Positions 19,070 to 27,500 of a DNA stretch of 64,000 nt are shown here, in pieces. This DNA is from Rhodoferax koreense. Lineage in GTDB: Bacteria > Pseudomonadota > Gammaproteobacteria > Burkholderiales > Burkholderiaceae_C. Numbering within the stretch: position 1 is the first letter of the stretch; every line of letters begins with the position of its first letter. The stretch is from positions 1 to 64,000 of the forward strand of contig NZ_CP019236.1 of NCBI RefSeq assembly GCF_001955695.1. The letters are read 5' to 3'. The notes below the pieces were generated by a model that ran no database searches, was not told the origin of the DNA, and saw nothing but the letters and a program-made list of their open reading frames with translations. The translations under genes and the position numbers were made by a program.

Positions 19070-21085
19070 ATGATGCACCACCCGAAATACCGAGCCGATA
19101 TCGACGGCCTACGTGCGATCGGCGTGTTGTCCGTGGTGGGATTCCATGCTTTTCCGAATTGGATCAGGGGCGGCTACATCGGGGTCGACATATTCTTCGT
19201 GATCTCGGGCTTCCTGATCAGCACCATCATCATGGGGACGCTGGAACGCGACCGTTTCAGCTATGCCGATTTCTATGGCCGCCGCATTCGCAGGATCTTT
19301 CCAGCCTTGGTGCTGGTGCTGGGCTGTAGCTTGCTGCTGGGCTGGTGCAGCCTGCTGGCCGACGAGTTCCAGCAGCTGGGCAAACACGCGGCAGGTGGCG
19401 CCATGTTCATCGCCAACTTCGTGTTGTGGAATGAGGCGGGCTACTTCGATACGTCCGCCGAATTCAAGCCGCTGCTGCACTTGTGGAGTCTGGCGATCGA
19501 GGAGCAGTTCTATATTTTCTGGCCAATCCTGCTGGGTCTGGTCTGGCGCAAGAAATGGAGCTTCCTGATCGTCACAAGCGTCGTTGCGGTGGTCTCATTC
19601 GCCATCAACCTCGTGACGGTACCGTCGAACCCTGTAGCGGCTTTCTATTCCCCGCTCTCGCGCTTCTGGGAATTGATGATCGGCGGAATTCTGGCATATC
19701 TGCTGCTGCACCGCCCTCGGATGCTCGACAGATTCTCCAACGCACAGTCCGCCCTGGGCATGGCCTTGCTGGCGCTTGGTTTTGCAACTCTCACCAAGGA
19801 TTCTCCGTTTCCAGGCTGGCGCGCCTTGATGCCGACACTGGGTGCCTTCCTGCTCATCTCGGCCGGACCGGCTGCTTGGGTGAACAGGGCTGTCCTGGCC
19901 AGTCGGCCGATGGTGTGGTTCGGCCTGATCAGCTATCCGCTCTATTTGTGGCATTGGCCAGCACTGAGCTTCGCCCGCATCGTCGCCGGCGGCACGCCCA
20001 GCGCCACCGTGCGCGTCGGCGCGGTGACGTTCAGCGTCGTGGCGGCATACCTGACCTACCGGTTGATCGAGGTGCGTTTCCGAAACAACCAGCGTCTGCG
20101 CTTGAAGAACATGGGACTGGTAGCCGTTGCGATGGCGATCCTGGCAAGCGGTCTGGTCGTTTTGATGAGCCAGGGCCTGCCCGATCGGGCGATTGCCGCA
20201 CGCAACGCCAACAAACGCAGCCCGAGTCTCGTGTTCCAGGCGGCGATCCCGGTGGGAGTCGTTCCATGTTCCGGCAACAACGCCATCCCGGAAATGCTGC
20301 AGCCCCACTGCCGTCAGTATGTCGTGCGCGCAGGTGCTCCTACGGTGCTCCTATGGGGTGACTCGTCGAGTGGCGCCTGGAGCCATATGTTCTACCAACT
20401 TGCCGAACGGCATGACTTCAATGTGGTCCTGTTCAGCCATCCCTCGTGTCCGCCCTTGCTCGGCGTGCGTAAGTCCTTCCACCACCACCCCCAATCCAAC
20501 CGGTATTGTTCTGACGCACGCCTGGGCCAAGTGGTGCTGCAGTCGATCACCGCCTTGCAGCCTCAAGCGGTGGTGTTGATGGGTGCCTGGGTCGGTTACA
20601 GCCACTATCGGGACGAAAACGCCGCCACCAACGAATACATCACCACGGATCCAAGCGCCGACGCCGACCGGACATCGAGCATTACCGCCATCCGCAACCA
20701 GTTGCCGCTCACCATCGAGGCGCTGGACGATGTGACCAACGTCCTGGTATTCAACAGTTGGCCGAGCCTGTTGACCTTGCCGAACTACCAGGTCGACCGC
20801 CTGCCCTTCATCCGATCGAATGCGTCGATGCCACTCAAGCCAGCCGCGCAACACGCAGAGGAGTCGGCCGTGGTTCACGAAACCCTGGCCCGCGTGATGA
20901 CCAGCGGGCGCACTCGTCACACACGCGTCTTCGACCCGGCCGCCAAGATATGCGCCACGGTATGCGCAATGTCCTTTCGAGACGTCGGCCTGTATGAGGA
21001 CACGTACCACATCACGCCGTATGGTTCCATGCTTTTTGGGGAGGATGTGTGGGCCTTGCTGGGGCCCATGCTGGGCCGCAGTTGA
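19070..21085 (+). CDS. OafA/YrhL-like acyltransferase with SGNH domain
   Basis: A 671-residue membrane protein. Residues about 1-350 form an acyltransferase-3 domain with ten or so spans, starting with KYRADIDGLRAIGVLSVVGFHA and GGYIGVDIFFVISGFLI. Residues about 400-670 form a periplasmic SGNH hydrolase-like domain with WGDSSSG (the Ser motif) and a late DTYHITPYG (the Asp/His pair). Such fusions O-acetylate surface polysaccharides, lipopolysaccharide or peptidoglycan. The start has a GGAAAAG ribosome site and two consecutive ATG codons. Base composition is slightly less GC-rich than that of its neighbours, as is common for surface-polysaccharide genes. Confidence 0.9.
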   Translation: MMHHPKYRADIDGLRAIGVLSVVGFHAFPNWIRGGYIGVDIFFVISGFLISTIIMGTLERDRFSYADFYGRRIRRIFPALVLVLGCSLLLGWCSLLADEFQQLGKHAAGGAMFIANFVLWNEAGYFDTSAEFKPLLHLWSLAIEEQFYIFWPILLGLVWRKKWSFLIVTSVVAVVSFAINLVTVPSNPVAAFYSPLSRFWELMIGGILAYLLLHRPRMLDRFSNAQSALGMALLALGFATLTKDSPFPGWRALMPTLGAFLLISAGPAAWVNRAVLASRPMVWFGLISYPLYLWHWPALSFARIVAGGTPSATVRVGAVTFSVVAAYLTYRLIEVRFRNNQRLRLKNMGLVAVAMAILASGLVVLMSQGLPDRAIAARNANKRSPSLVFQAAIPVGVVPCSGNNAIPEMLQPHCRQYVVRAGAPTVLLWGDSSSGAWSHMFYQLAERHDFNVVLFSHPSCPPLLGVRKSFHHHPQSNRYCSDARLGQVVLQSITALQPQAVVLMGAWVGYSHYRDENAATNEYITTDPSADADRTSSITAIRNQLPLTIEALDDVTNVLVFNSWPSLLTLPNYQVDRLPFIRSNASMPLKPAAQHAEESAVVHETLARVMTSGRTRHTRVFDPAAKICATVCAMSFRDVGLYEDTYHITPYGSMLFGEDVWALLGPMLGRS

Positions 21086-21094
21086 CGAGCCTGA

Positions 21095-21583
21095 TCAAGG
21101 CAGAGGATCGAGCCGCTGCCGTACCTGCTTCAGCAGGCCGTCGCACGCATCCTCGACCAGGTCCAGCACGTGCTCGAAGCCGCGCTCGCCGCCGTAGTAC
21201 GGGTCGGGCACCACCGGGCTGTCGTGGCGCTCGCAGAACTCGGTGAGGCGGCGGATCTTGGTGTGGTGGCGCGGATCGCTCTGGTCCTGCGCCAGGGCCA
21301 GGTTGTCCCAGTCCATGACCAGGATCAAATCATGCGCCTCGAAGTCCGCATCGATGATCTGCCGCGCGCGCAGCGCGGACAGGTCGTAGCCGCGGCGGCT
21401 GGCATGTTGCTGCGAGCGCGCGTCCGGCGGGCTGTCGGGGTGGTAGTTGTGCGTGCCGGCCGAGTCCACGCGGATGCGATCTTCCAGGCCGAGGGCCTTC
21501 ACCTTGTGCAGGAACACGCCATGGGCGGTGGGGCTGCGGCAGATGTTGCCCATGCAGACGAAGAGAATGGAAAAAGTTCTCAT
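21095..21583 (-). CDS. Low-molecular-weight protein tyrosine phosphatase
   Basis: A 162-residue cytoplasmic phosphatase. The active-site P-loop VCMGNICRS (Cys10, Arg16, Ser17) lies at the N-terminus, and the general acid Asp is in VVPDPYYGG near the C-terminus. These enzymes dephosphorylate tyrosine on proteins, often regulators of polysaccharide export, which would fit the adjacent acyltransferase gene, though no tyrosine kinase is nearby. The ATG at 21583 (MRTFSILFVC) is chosen because family members begin a few residues before the P-loop. It is convergent with the acyltransferase gene and divergent from a LysR gene 52 bases away. Confidence 0.92.
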   Translation of the reverse strand: MRTFSILFVCMGNICRSPTAHGVFLHKVKALGLEDRIRVDSAGTHNYHPDSPPDARSQQHASRRGYDLSALRARQIIDADFEAHDLILVMDWDNLALAQDQSDPRHHTKIRRLTEFCERHDSPVVPDPYYGGERGFEHVLDLVEDACDGLLKQVRQRLDPLP

Positions 21584-21635
21584 GGACCCGATGTTGCCTG
21601 CAATCGGTGTTCCCGTGTTAGCGTTCAGGCCCACC

Positions 21636-22550
21636 ATGACCAGCCATCTCGAACTGCGCCAGCTCCGCTATTTCGTTGCCGTCGCCGAAGAACTGAATTT
21701 CCGGCGCGCCGCGGACCGCCTGGCCATCACGCAGCCGCCGCTGAGCCGGCAGGTCCGCGCGCTGGAGGATGACCTGGGCGTGCAACTGCTGCAGCGCGAC
21801 CGCACGGGTGTGGCGCTCACCGCCAGCGGCGCGGCCTTCCTGGCGAAGGCGCGTGATCTGCTGGAGCGCGCCGAGCAACTGGTGAGCCAGACCCGGCGCG
21901 GCGCACCAAAGGGCGAGGAGGTGCGCATCGGCATCACCACCGTGGTAGATGCGGCGCTGTTCACCTGGCTCGCGCCGGCGTTGCGCCAGCGTGTGCCGGG
22001 CCTGGCGCTCACGCAGAAGCGGCAGATTTCGCAGCAGTCGGTGGCCGACCTGCGCCGCGGCTTGCTGGACCTGGCGATCATCGGCCTGCCTTCGCTGACC
22101 GGCGGGCTGGCGGTGGAAGTGTTGGCCGTCGATCCGCTGGTGGCGGCGCTGCCTGCACAGCACCCGCTCGCGCGGCGCAAACGCATTGCGCTGGCCGAGT
22201 TGAACGACGATGCGCTGTTCTGGTTTGCGCGTTCGCTGAATCCGGCCTACTTCGACCACTTCGGCACCGTGTTCCGGCAACTGGGTTTCGATCCGCCACG
22301 GCTTCAGGAACCGGCCGACCACCATGTGCTGCTCGGGCTGATCGCCGCCGGCCAGGGCATCGCGCTGATCCCTTCTTCGCTGAAGACGATCGCGCGCGAG
22401 GGCGTGGTCTACAAGCCGCTGAAAGAGCAGTCCGTCCTGCGCATCGAGATCGCTGTGGCCTATCCGCGCGAAGGTCTGTCTTCGCATGCGGAGCTCGTGC
22501 TGCAGGCCTTGCGCGACCACCATGGGCTGGGTTTGCCGAAAGCCGGTTGA
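21636..22550 (+). CDS. LysR-family transcriptional regulator
   Basis: A 304-residue LysR regulator. The N-terminal helix-turn-helix is clear (LELRQLRYFVAVAEELNFRR, then AADRLAITQPPLSRQVRALE) and resembles the BenM/CatM/CbnR type that controls aromatic catabolism. The start at 21636 fits the family; the frame is open for another 63 codons upstream, but that part is a shadow of the phosphatase gene. Downstream and convergent lies a double carboxymuconolactone decarboxylase gene, a possible target. The ligand is unknown. Confidence 0.9.
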   Translation: MTSHLELRQLRYFVAVAEELNFRRAADRLAITQPPLSRQVRALEDDLGVQLLQRDRTGVALTASGAAFLAKARDLLERAEQLVSQTRRGAPKGEEVRIGITTVVDAALFTWLAPALRQRVPGLALTQKRQISQQSVADLRRGLLDLAIIGLPSLTGGLAVEVLAVDPLVAALPAQHPLARRKRIALAELNDDALFWFARSLNPAYFDHFGTVFRQLGFDPPRLQEPADHHVLLGLIAAGQGIALIPSSLKTIAREGVVYKPLKEQSVLRIEIAVAYPREGLSSHAELVLQALRDHHGLGLPKAG

Positions 22551-22565
22551 AACGGCGGGAGCCGG

Positions 22566-23393
22566 TCAACCCAGGTTTCGCTCGGCCATCGTTTCCTTCG
22601 CGACAAGGGCGGCGTTGATGGCGGCCGGAAAGCCCGCGTAGACGGCGGTATGGGTGACGATTTCCACCAACTGCTCCCGCTTGCCGCCCACGTTCATGAA
22701 GCCGTGCATGTGCACCTTGAGTTGCGCCGGGGCGGTGCCGAGCGCGGTGAGGGCCGCCACGGTGACGAGTTCACGCGATAGCACGCTCAGGCCCGGGCGC
22801 GCGTAGACGTCGCCGAACGCAAACTCGACGATGTAGCGGCCAAGATCCGGCGCCACCTCGCCGAGCGCGGCAATGACGCGTTCGCCGGCGTGGCCGTCGA
22901 TGGCCTGCAGGCCGGCCCAGCCGCGCGCGTAGCGTGACCCTTCCAAGGCCTGCGCGTCAGGCTTCGGCGGCAGGGCGATGCCTTTCTCCGCGAACAGCTC
23001 CTTCAGCACCAGTGCGGTGTTGACCGCCGCCGGGAAACCCGCGTACACCGCCATGTGGGTCGCGAGCTCGACGAGTTCTTCGGCGGTACAGCCCACCTGC
23101 AGCGCGCCCGCGAGATGGAACTTCAACTGCGGGCTGGCATTGCCGAGCGCCGCGAGCGCACCCGAGGTGGCCAATTGGCGCTGGGCCAGGTCGAGCTGCG
23201 GCCGCGCGTAGATGTCCCCGTACGCGAACTCGATGGCGAACCGCGCGAGGTCCGGCGCAATGTCGGCCAGCGCGGTCTCCAGCGACGGCGGGCTTCGGCC
23301 TTCGATGCGGGCGAGCTGCGCGAGGCCGGCGGCGTAGCGGGGGGAGGAAGGGGCGGGCGAAGAAACGTGTGAAGAAACGGAGGAAGAGGTCAC
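22566..23393 (-). CDS. Tandem carboxymuconolactone decarboxylase-family protein
   Basis: A 275-residue protein made of two copies of the PcaC-like carboxymuconolactone decarboxylase fold: one near residues 50-140 (FAIEFAYGDIYARPQL ... VYAGFPAAVNTALVLK) and one near 180-270 (YIVEFAFGDVYARPGL ... VYAGFPAAINAALVAK). Neither copy has the CxxC of AhpD-type members, so decarboxylase or binding functions are more likely than peroxidase activity. A GTG at 23393 is the probable start; the frame extends further upstream into the divergent queE promoter region, which looks non-coding. It is convergent with the upstream LysR regulator. Confidence 0.8.
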   Translation of the reverse strand: MTSSSVSSHVSSPAPSSPRYAAGLAQLARIEGRSPPSLETALADIAPDLARFAIEFAYGDIYARPQLDLAQRQLATSGALAALGNASPQLKFHLAGALQVGCTAEELVELATHMAVYAGFPAAVNTALVLKELFAEKGIALPPKPDAQALEGSRYARGWAGLQAIDGHAGERVIAALGEVAPDLGRYIVEFAFGDVYARPGLSVLSRELVTVAALTALGTAPAQLKVHMHGFMNVGGKREQLVEIVTHTAVYAGFPAAINAALVAKETMAERNLG

Positions 23394-23562
23394 GGCGGGC
23401 TTTCTGTGGTGGATCAACCCCCAGCTTAGGCTGCCATGCCGCGTCCGGCCAATACCGTTGGCGTCATGCGCAAAAGGTATCAGGCTCAGCGCCTCCTCGA
23501 CCGGTGCCCCGGCAGCGGCGACAATACGGGGCTCCGATTCAGACGAAACACACGCGATTGCC

Positions 23563-24198
23563 ATGGGCTACCAGGTCAAAGAAATCTTCTATACGCTGCA
23601 GGGCGAAGGCGCCAACGCCGGCCGGCCGGCGGTGTTCTGCCGCTTCGCCGGTTGCAACCTCTGGTCGGGCCGCGAGGAAGACCGGAGCAAAGCCGTCTGC
23701 CAGTTCTGCGACACCGATTTCGTCGGCACCGATGGCACGTCCGGCGGCAAATACGCCACGGCTGAGTTGCTGGCCGAGCAGATCGCCGCGTTCTGGCCCG
23801 CCGGTGACGCCACCCACCGCTTCACCGTGCTCACCGGCGGCGAGCCGCTGCTGCAGGTGGACGACGCCCTGGTAGCGGCCCTGCACGCCCGCGGTTTCCG
23901 GATCGCGGTCGAGTCCAACGGCACGGTGGTCGCGCCCGAAGGCATCGACTGGCTGTGCATCAGCCCCAAAGCGGGCGCGCAACTGGTCCAGAAGCAGGGC
24001 GACGAGTTGAAGGTGGTCTGGCCCCAAGCCGGGCTGGACCTGCCGGCGCTGGCACAACTGCCGTTTCGTCACCACTACCTGCAACCCATGGACGGCCCGC
24101 TGCAGAAGACCAACACCGGCCTGTGCATCGCCGCCTGCATGGCGCAACCGGCCTGGAAGCTCAGCGTGCAGACCCACAAATTCACGGGCATTCGATGA
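23563..24198 (+). CDS. queE: 7-carboxy-7-deazaguanine synthase
   Basis: QueE is a radical SAM enzyme that converts 6-carboxytetrahydropterin into 7-carboxy-7-deazaguanine, a step in queuosine biosynthesis. The 211-residue protein opens with QVKEIFYTLQGEGANAGRPA, the QueE signature. The 4Fe-4S cluster cysteines are spaced CX14CX2C (Cys31, Cys46, Cys49), a variant known from Burkholderia QueE rather than the usual CX3CX2C. It overlaps queD by four bases (ATGA), which indicates one transcript and coupled translation. The first ATG of the QueE-like sequence is at 23563. Confidence 0.95.
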   Translation: MGYQVKEIFYTLQGEGANAGRPAVFCRFAGCNLWSGREEDRSKAVCQFCDTDFVGTDGTSGGKYATAELLAEQIAAFWPAGDATHRFTVLTGGEPLLQVDDALVAALHARGFRIAVESNGTVVAPEGIDWLCISPKAGAQLVQKQGDELKVVWPQAGLDLPALAQLPFRHHYLQPMDGPLQKTNTGLCIAACMAQPAWKLSVQTHKFTGIR

Positions 24199-24599
24199 GC
24201 CAGCCCCACACCCCCGGCACCGAAGCCTTGCTCGGCAGGTTCGAGGTCAGCCAGCGTTTCTTCTTCGATGCGGCCCACACGCTCCAACGCGAGATCGAAG
24301 CCGAGAGCAGCGCACGCATCCACGGCCACACCTACCATGCCGAGGTCACGCTCGCCGGCCAGCCCGACCCGCAGACCGGCATGGTGGTCGACCTCGGCCA
24401 GGTACGCGCCCACATCGCCACGCTGCGCGAACAGCTGGACCACCGCCTGCTCGACGAAGTGCCGGGCCTGGGCGTGCCCACGCTGGAGAATCTGTGCAGG
24501 TTCATCGCCGACGGCATGGCGAGCTACGCGTCGATGCTCAGCGCGGTACGGGTGTGGCGCGAGTCGACGGGGGATGGCTGTGTGTTGAGGTTGGGCTGA
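24195..24599 (+). CDS. queD: 6-carboxytetrahydropterin synthase-like (QueD)
   Basis: A 134-residue QueD/PTPS-family protein, which acts just before QueE in queuosine biosynthesis (dihydroneopterin triphosphate to 6-carboxytetrahydropterin). Zinc ligands are visible as His28 (FDAAHTL) and His43/His45 (IHGHTY), and the catalytic Asp-His pair as LDHRLLDE. The residue aligned with catalytic Cys27 of E. coli QueD is Ser39 (ESSARIHGH), so the active-site thiol is missing or replaced. Context (overlap with queE) still argues for the QueD role. The start overlaps the queE stop. Confidence 0.88.
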   Translation: MSQPHTPGTEALLGRFEVSQRFFFDAAHTLQREIEAESSARIHGHTYHAEVTLAGQPDPQTGMVVDLGQVRAHIATLREQLDHRLLDEVPGLGVPTLENLCRFIADGMASYASMLSAVRVWRESTGDGCVLRLG

Positions 24600-24603
24600 G
24601 GCC

Positions 24604-25038
24604 TCAGCGCAGCAACGCCAGCGTTGCCGCATCACGTTCACCACCGCAGAACTGGGCCAGCACGCGATCGAACAGCCCCCTGTCTTCGGGCATATTGGCT
24701 GCCTCTGAAAACAAAGTCATGCTGGACGCAAGCTTGAGGTCGTCGGGCGAGCCGAAGACCTGCGTTGCCGAACATGGCGGCAGGCGCATCAGCACTTCGC
24801 AGCAAGCTTTCAAGCGCGGGCCCAGTACCGGATGCGCGAGGTAGGCGCGGGCTTCGTCGATGGAGACGATGCCATAGCGCCAAGCCATCTGGCTTCTGCC
24901 AAGGCCGCGCAATTGGGGAAACACGAACCACATCCAATGGCTGCGTTTGCGGCCGGCGCGGAGTTCGGCGATTGCGTCATCGAACACCGGCGCCTGCGCC
25001 GCCACGAATCGCTCCAGGTCATGGCCGGCCGGGGCCAT
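24604..25038 (-). CDS. DUF1810 family protein
   Basis: A 144-residue protein with the DUF1810 pattern (DLERFVAAQ, RKRSHWMWFVFPQL, LGRSQMAWRYGI, LGPRLKAC). The family is widespread in bacteria and its function is unknown; a fold in the macro/calycin-like range has been suggested but cannot be judged here. Its start lies three bases after the stop of the glycosyltransferase gene, so the two are likely co-transcribed. It is convergent with queD. Confidence 0.8.
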   Translation of the reverse strand: MAPAGHDLERFVAAQAPVFDDAIAELRAGRKRSHWMWFVFPQLRGLGRSQMAWRYGIVSIDEARAYLAHPVLGPRLKACCEVLMRLPPCSATQVFGSPDDLKLASSMTLFSEAANMPEDRGLFDRVLAQFCGGERDAATLALLR

Positions 25039-25041
25039 GCT

Positions 25042-25629
25042 TCAGCCCATGCTGATGCGCCGCGGCGCGGCTTGCAGGATGGACTTGGCACCGCCGCCGG
25101 CGCCGATGGTGCGCGCGGCCGGCACGGCCAGCATCGTGGGTACGGGTGAGACAGCCTGTCCGGCGGAGGGTGCCACGGCTTGCGCCGCCTTGCGTTCGTC
25201 GGCGGCCAGATAGGCCTTGGCGCTCAGGCCGAAGTTGGCAGCGTGGAACAGGGCGTTGCCTTCGTCGAGCGCACCGTCCACCACGGCGGGGCAGACCACG
25301 TCGGTGCTCTGGCGGATCTGTGCGGCGAGCCAGTCTTGCGTCACCACGCTGTCGGCATCGGCGAAAGCCAGCCAGCGCGCGCCGGCGCGCACGGCCGCAT
25401 CGGCACCGGCCTTGCGCGCGGCACCGACATTGCCCGCCTCCACGTCCATGGTGTGCACGCCCCAGCTGCGTGCAAGCCAGCCGGTGCGGTCGTCGCAACG
25501 GTCGAGCACGACGGTGATCTGCACGTCATCTTCGGCCAGGGCCGGGTGGCGTGCGGCACGCACCAATGACTCGAGGCAGGCGTCGATGGTGTCCTGGGCA
25601 TTGTGGGCGGGGACGATGATGGCAATCAA
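25042..25629 (-). CDS. Family 2 glycosyltransferase
   Basis: A 195-residue GT-A fold protein that opens with IAIIVPAHNAQDTIDACLESL and carries the metal-binding ADADS motif, both typical of family 2 glycosyltransferases. The sugar donor and acceptor are unknown. TTG at 25629 is the best start: it is preceded by a GAGGTG ribosome site, whereas the frame further upstream encodes unlike sequence. The C-terminus (about residue 150 onward) is Ala/Pro-rich. No membrane span is evident. It is transcribed just before the DUF1810 gene. Confidence 0.78.
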   Translation of the reverse strand: MIAIIVPAHNAQDTIDACLESLVRAARHPALAEDDVQITVVLDRCDDRTGWLARSWGVHTMDVEAGNVGAARKAGADAAVRAGARWLAFADADSVVTQDWLAAQIRQSTDVVCPAVVDGALDEGNALFHAANFGLSAKAYLAADERKAAQAVAPSAGQAVSPVPTMLAVPAARTIGAGGGAKSILQAAPRRISMG

Positions 25630-25727
25630 TTGGCACCTCGCTGGGGTCGGTCGGTTGAAGAAGCTGAATCGGAACTGGCGGCGCAATCCACCTTGGGTTG
25701 ATGCTGAATGCAACGCGCCCCGACGCG

Positions 25728-25743
25728 TGTAGGAGGCGGAGCG
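25728..25743. repeat. Short direct repeat, copy 1 (TGTAGGAGG type)
   Basis: TGTAGGAGGCGGAGCG matches 26248-26263 at 15 of 16 bases in the same orientation. The two copies flank the small gene at 25814-26185. The rest of the 184-base gap between the glycosyltransferase and that gene shows no other clear feature. Confidence 0.5.
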
Positions 25744-25813
25744 ATCATCGCGCCAGCCCAAATCCAGCCAACACCAACCACAGCCGGATCGACGGTTTGC
25801 CCCGGCGTTTGCA

Positions 25814-26185
25814 TCAGCTTCCGACCTTGTCGAGCGGCATGACGGCCCAGCGATTGCCGACCTTGTCCTTCAGCGTCTGCACCAGCGACTGCAGCACCGG
25901 CGCCGGCACCACCGCGCCGAAGCGCTCGGCCAGCACTTCGTCGGCCTTTACAGGCTTCTTCTCGCCGATCAGGAAGTTGCCTTCTTCGTCGTGTGGGGTG
26001 TTGAGTTCCATCTCCTCGTAGCGCGTGGCGAACCAGCGCCACATCGCGGTCTTCTGTTCAAGCTCGGGCGCGCCGCGCAGCCAGTCGTCCACCGGTTCAA
26101 AACGCGGCTGCGTGAGGTCGCCCGCGGCGGCGGGCAGGTCGATCAACTGGCCGTTGGTGAGTTCATCGGTGGCGATCATGGCCAT
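25814..26185 (-). CDS. Conserved small protein of unknown function
   Basis: A 123-residue acidic protein whose family I do not recognise. It begins MAMIATDELTNGQLIDLPAA and contains a mixed charged stretch (ELEQKTAMWRWFATRYEEME) and a C-terminal helix rich in Val/Leu (VVPAPVLQSLVQTLKDKVG). No signal peptide, membrane span or metal motif is visible. The ATG at 26185 follows GAAAGGAAAA, a good ribosome site, so the gene looks real. It is flanked by two copies of a 16-bp repeat. No functional guess is warranted. Confidence 0.6.
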   Translation of the reverse strand: MAMIATDELTNGQLIDLPAAAGDLTQPRFEPVDDWLRGAPELEQKTAMWRWFATRYEEMELNTPHDEEGNFLIGEKKPVKADEVLAERFGAVVPAPVLQSLVQTLKDKVGNRWAVMPLDKVGS

Positions 26186-26247
26186 GGCTTTTCCTTTCAA
26201 TGCAAAGCAGAGTTGCGTCCAGCGTACGCGGGCCCGGGCGGGCCGCA

Positions 26248-26263
26248 TGTAGGAGGCCGAGCG
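26248..26263. repeat. Short direct repeat, copy 2 (TGTAGGAGG type)
   Basis: TGTAGGAGGCCGAGCG, the partner of 25728-25743, lies about 60 bases upstream of the start of the small gene it helps to flank. The similarity to the TGTAGGAG cores of REP-like repeats in other proteobacteria is suggestive only. Confidence 0.5.
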
Positions 26264-26339
26264 GTTGTGCTGTCCCGTGGGTCGCACCATGCGGGCACTC
26301 GCAGGGGTCATTCGTTCGAGCCCCTGGCTCCTTTTTTTA

Positions 26340-26356
26340 GCTCTTGTATTGATAGC
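26340..26356. repeat. 17-bp dispersed motif, copy 1
   Basis: GCTCTTGTATTGATAGC agrees at 13 of 17 positions with GCTACTGACTTGATAGC at 47300-47316. It is preceded by a T-run (TTTTTTT). The pattern recalls the short GCTATnn-type palindromic repeats common in Comamonadaceae intergenic DNA. That resemblance is from memory and unverified. Confidence 0.35.
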
Positions 26357-26402
26357 TGTCCGCGTCAGTCCTCAGTGGACGAGGGCGCTAAAATGCCCTG
26401 AA

Positions 26403-26858
26403 ATGAAGATGCTGAAAACCACGCTGCTGCTGGCGGCACTCACCGGGACCGCAGCCCAGGCCCAGAGCCCGGCACCGGTCAGCACCTCGCGCACCACCTG
26501 GTTCACCGTGGTGGGCGACCCGGAAGACCCGAACGTCGACACCGTGCAGGTCGATCCTGTGGACCACGACGGCAATCCCCGCACCATGCGCGTGCGCGTG
26601 AGCCGCTCAACCGCGCGCAGCAGCTGGGACGGCGTGCCCTACCGTTCGTACACCTCGAACGTGGCCTTCGAGTGCGACAGGAACCAGGCGCGTTACCTGA
26701 GCCTGAGCTACCACGGGCAACCGCTATGGCCGGGGGAGCCGGACAAGACGGTGGACTACTCCACGGGCACGCCGCGCATGATGGCGTTCCGCGACATGAC
26801 GCCCAATCCCACGCAGCGCATCATCCAGGCGGCCTGCCGCCTCGTCGCCAAGCGCTGA
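26403..26858 (+). CDS. Secreted protein of unknown function
   Basis: A 151-residue protein with a clear signal peptide (MKMLKTTLLLAALTGTAAQA). The mature part has a fold-like pattern of beta segments (TTWFTVVGDPEDPNVDTVQV, RVRVSRSTARSSWDGVPYRS) and two cysteines (FECDRN and QAACRLV) that could form a disulfide in the periplasm. It resembles small secreted proteins frequent in Comamonadaceae, sometimes grouped with surface-adhesin-E-like proteins, but I cannot assign it. It ends five bases before the exonuclease start. Confidence 0.65.
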   Translation: MKMLKTTLLLAALTGTAAQAQSPAPVSTSRTTWFTVVGDPEDPNVDTVQVDPVDHDGNPRTMRVRVSRSTARSSWDGVPYRSYTSNVAFECDRNQARYLSLSYHGQPLWPGEPDKTVDYSTGTPRMMAFRDMTPNPTQRIIQAACRLVAKR

Positions 26859-26863
26859 CCATC

Positions 26864-27484
26864 TTGTCGCCCATCGCCGTCATCGACTTCGAGACCACCG
26901 GCATTTCGCCGGGCCAGGGCGCGCGCGCCACCGAAGTGGCCATCGTGCTGCTCGAAGGCGGGCGCGTGGTGGATCGTTTCCAGAGCCTGATGAACGCCGG
27001 TGTGCATGTGCCGCACTTCATCACGCAGCTCACCGGCATCACCAATGCCATGGTGGCCGCCGCGCCGCCGGCCGAGCGGGTGATGGCGGACGCCGCGCGC
27101 TTCGTCGGCGACCTGCCCATGGTGGCGCACAACGCCGCGTTCGACCGCAAGTTCTGGCAGGCCGAACTCGCCCGGGCCGAAGTGCAGGCGGCCCAGCCCT
27201 TCGCCTGCACGGTGCTGCTGTCGCGCCGCCTGTATCCGCACGCGCCGAACCACAAGCTCGGCTCGCTTGTCGATTTCCACCGGCTGCCGCGCTTCGGTCA
27301 GGCCCACCGCGCGCTGGCCGACGCCGAGATGGCGGCCGCGCTGCTGGCCCACATGCAGCACGACCTGCGCCAGCGCTGGCGCGTGGCCTGCCCCGAGCAC
27401 ACGCTGCTGATGGCGCTGCAGCGCTGCGCCAAGCCGGCGGTGGCGGCGCTGCTGGCGCGCCACGCCGAGCCCGCCACCGCCTGA
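26864..27484 (+). CDS. DEDDh 3'-5' exonuclease (DnaQ-like)
   Basis: A 206-residue exonuclease of the DnaQ/PolC superfamily. The three motifs are visible: VIDFETTG (ExoI), VAHNAAFD (ExoII) and the HRALADAEM segment (ExoIII with His and Asp), giving the DEDDh set of metal ligands. It probably trims or degrades DNA or RNA 3' ends in repair; it is too small and distinct to be the main epsilon subunit. TTG at 26864 (five bases after the preceding stop) is the likeliest start, although the frame is open upstream. Start certainty is moderate. Confidence 0.85.
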   Translation: MSPIAVIDFETTGISPGQGARATEVAIVLLEGGRVVDRFQSLMNAGVHVPHFITQLTGITNAMVAAAPPAERVMADAARFVGDLPMVAHNAAFDRKFWQAELARAEVQAAQPFACTVLLSRRLYPHAPNHKLGSLVDFHRLPRFGQAHRALADAEMAAALLAHMQHDLRQRWRVACPEHTLLMALQRCAKPAVAALLARHAEPATA

Positions 27485-27500
27485 CCCTCGTTCAACTGGA

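Noticed and set aside
23394..23562. A preQ1 riboswitch before queE
   Set aside because: No recognisable aptamer stem and A-rich tail of a preQ1 riboswitch was found in the 169-base region; queE and queD in any case lie upstream of preQ1 formation.
24604..25629. A defence or toxin role for the DUF1810 and glycosyltransferase pair
   Set aside because: Both belong to common families, and no toxin, nuclease or immunity pattern is present; proximity alone is not evidence.
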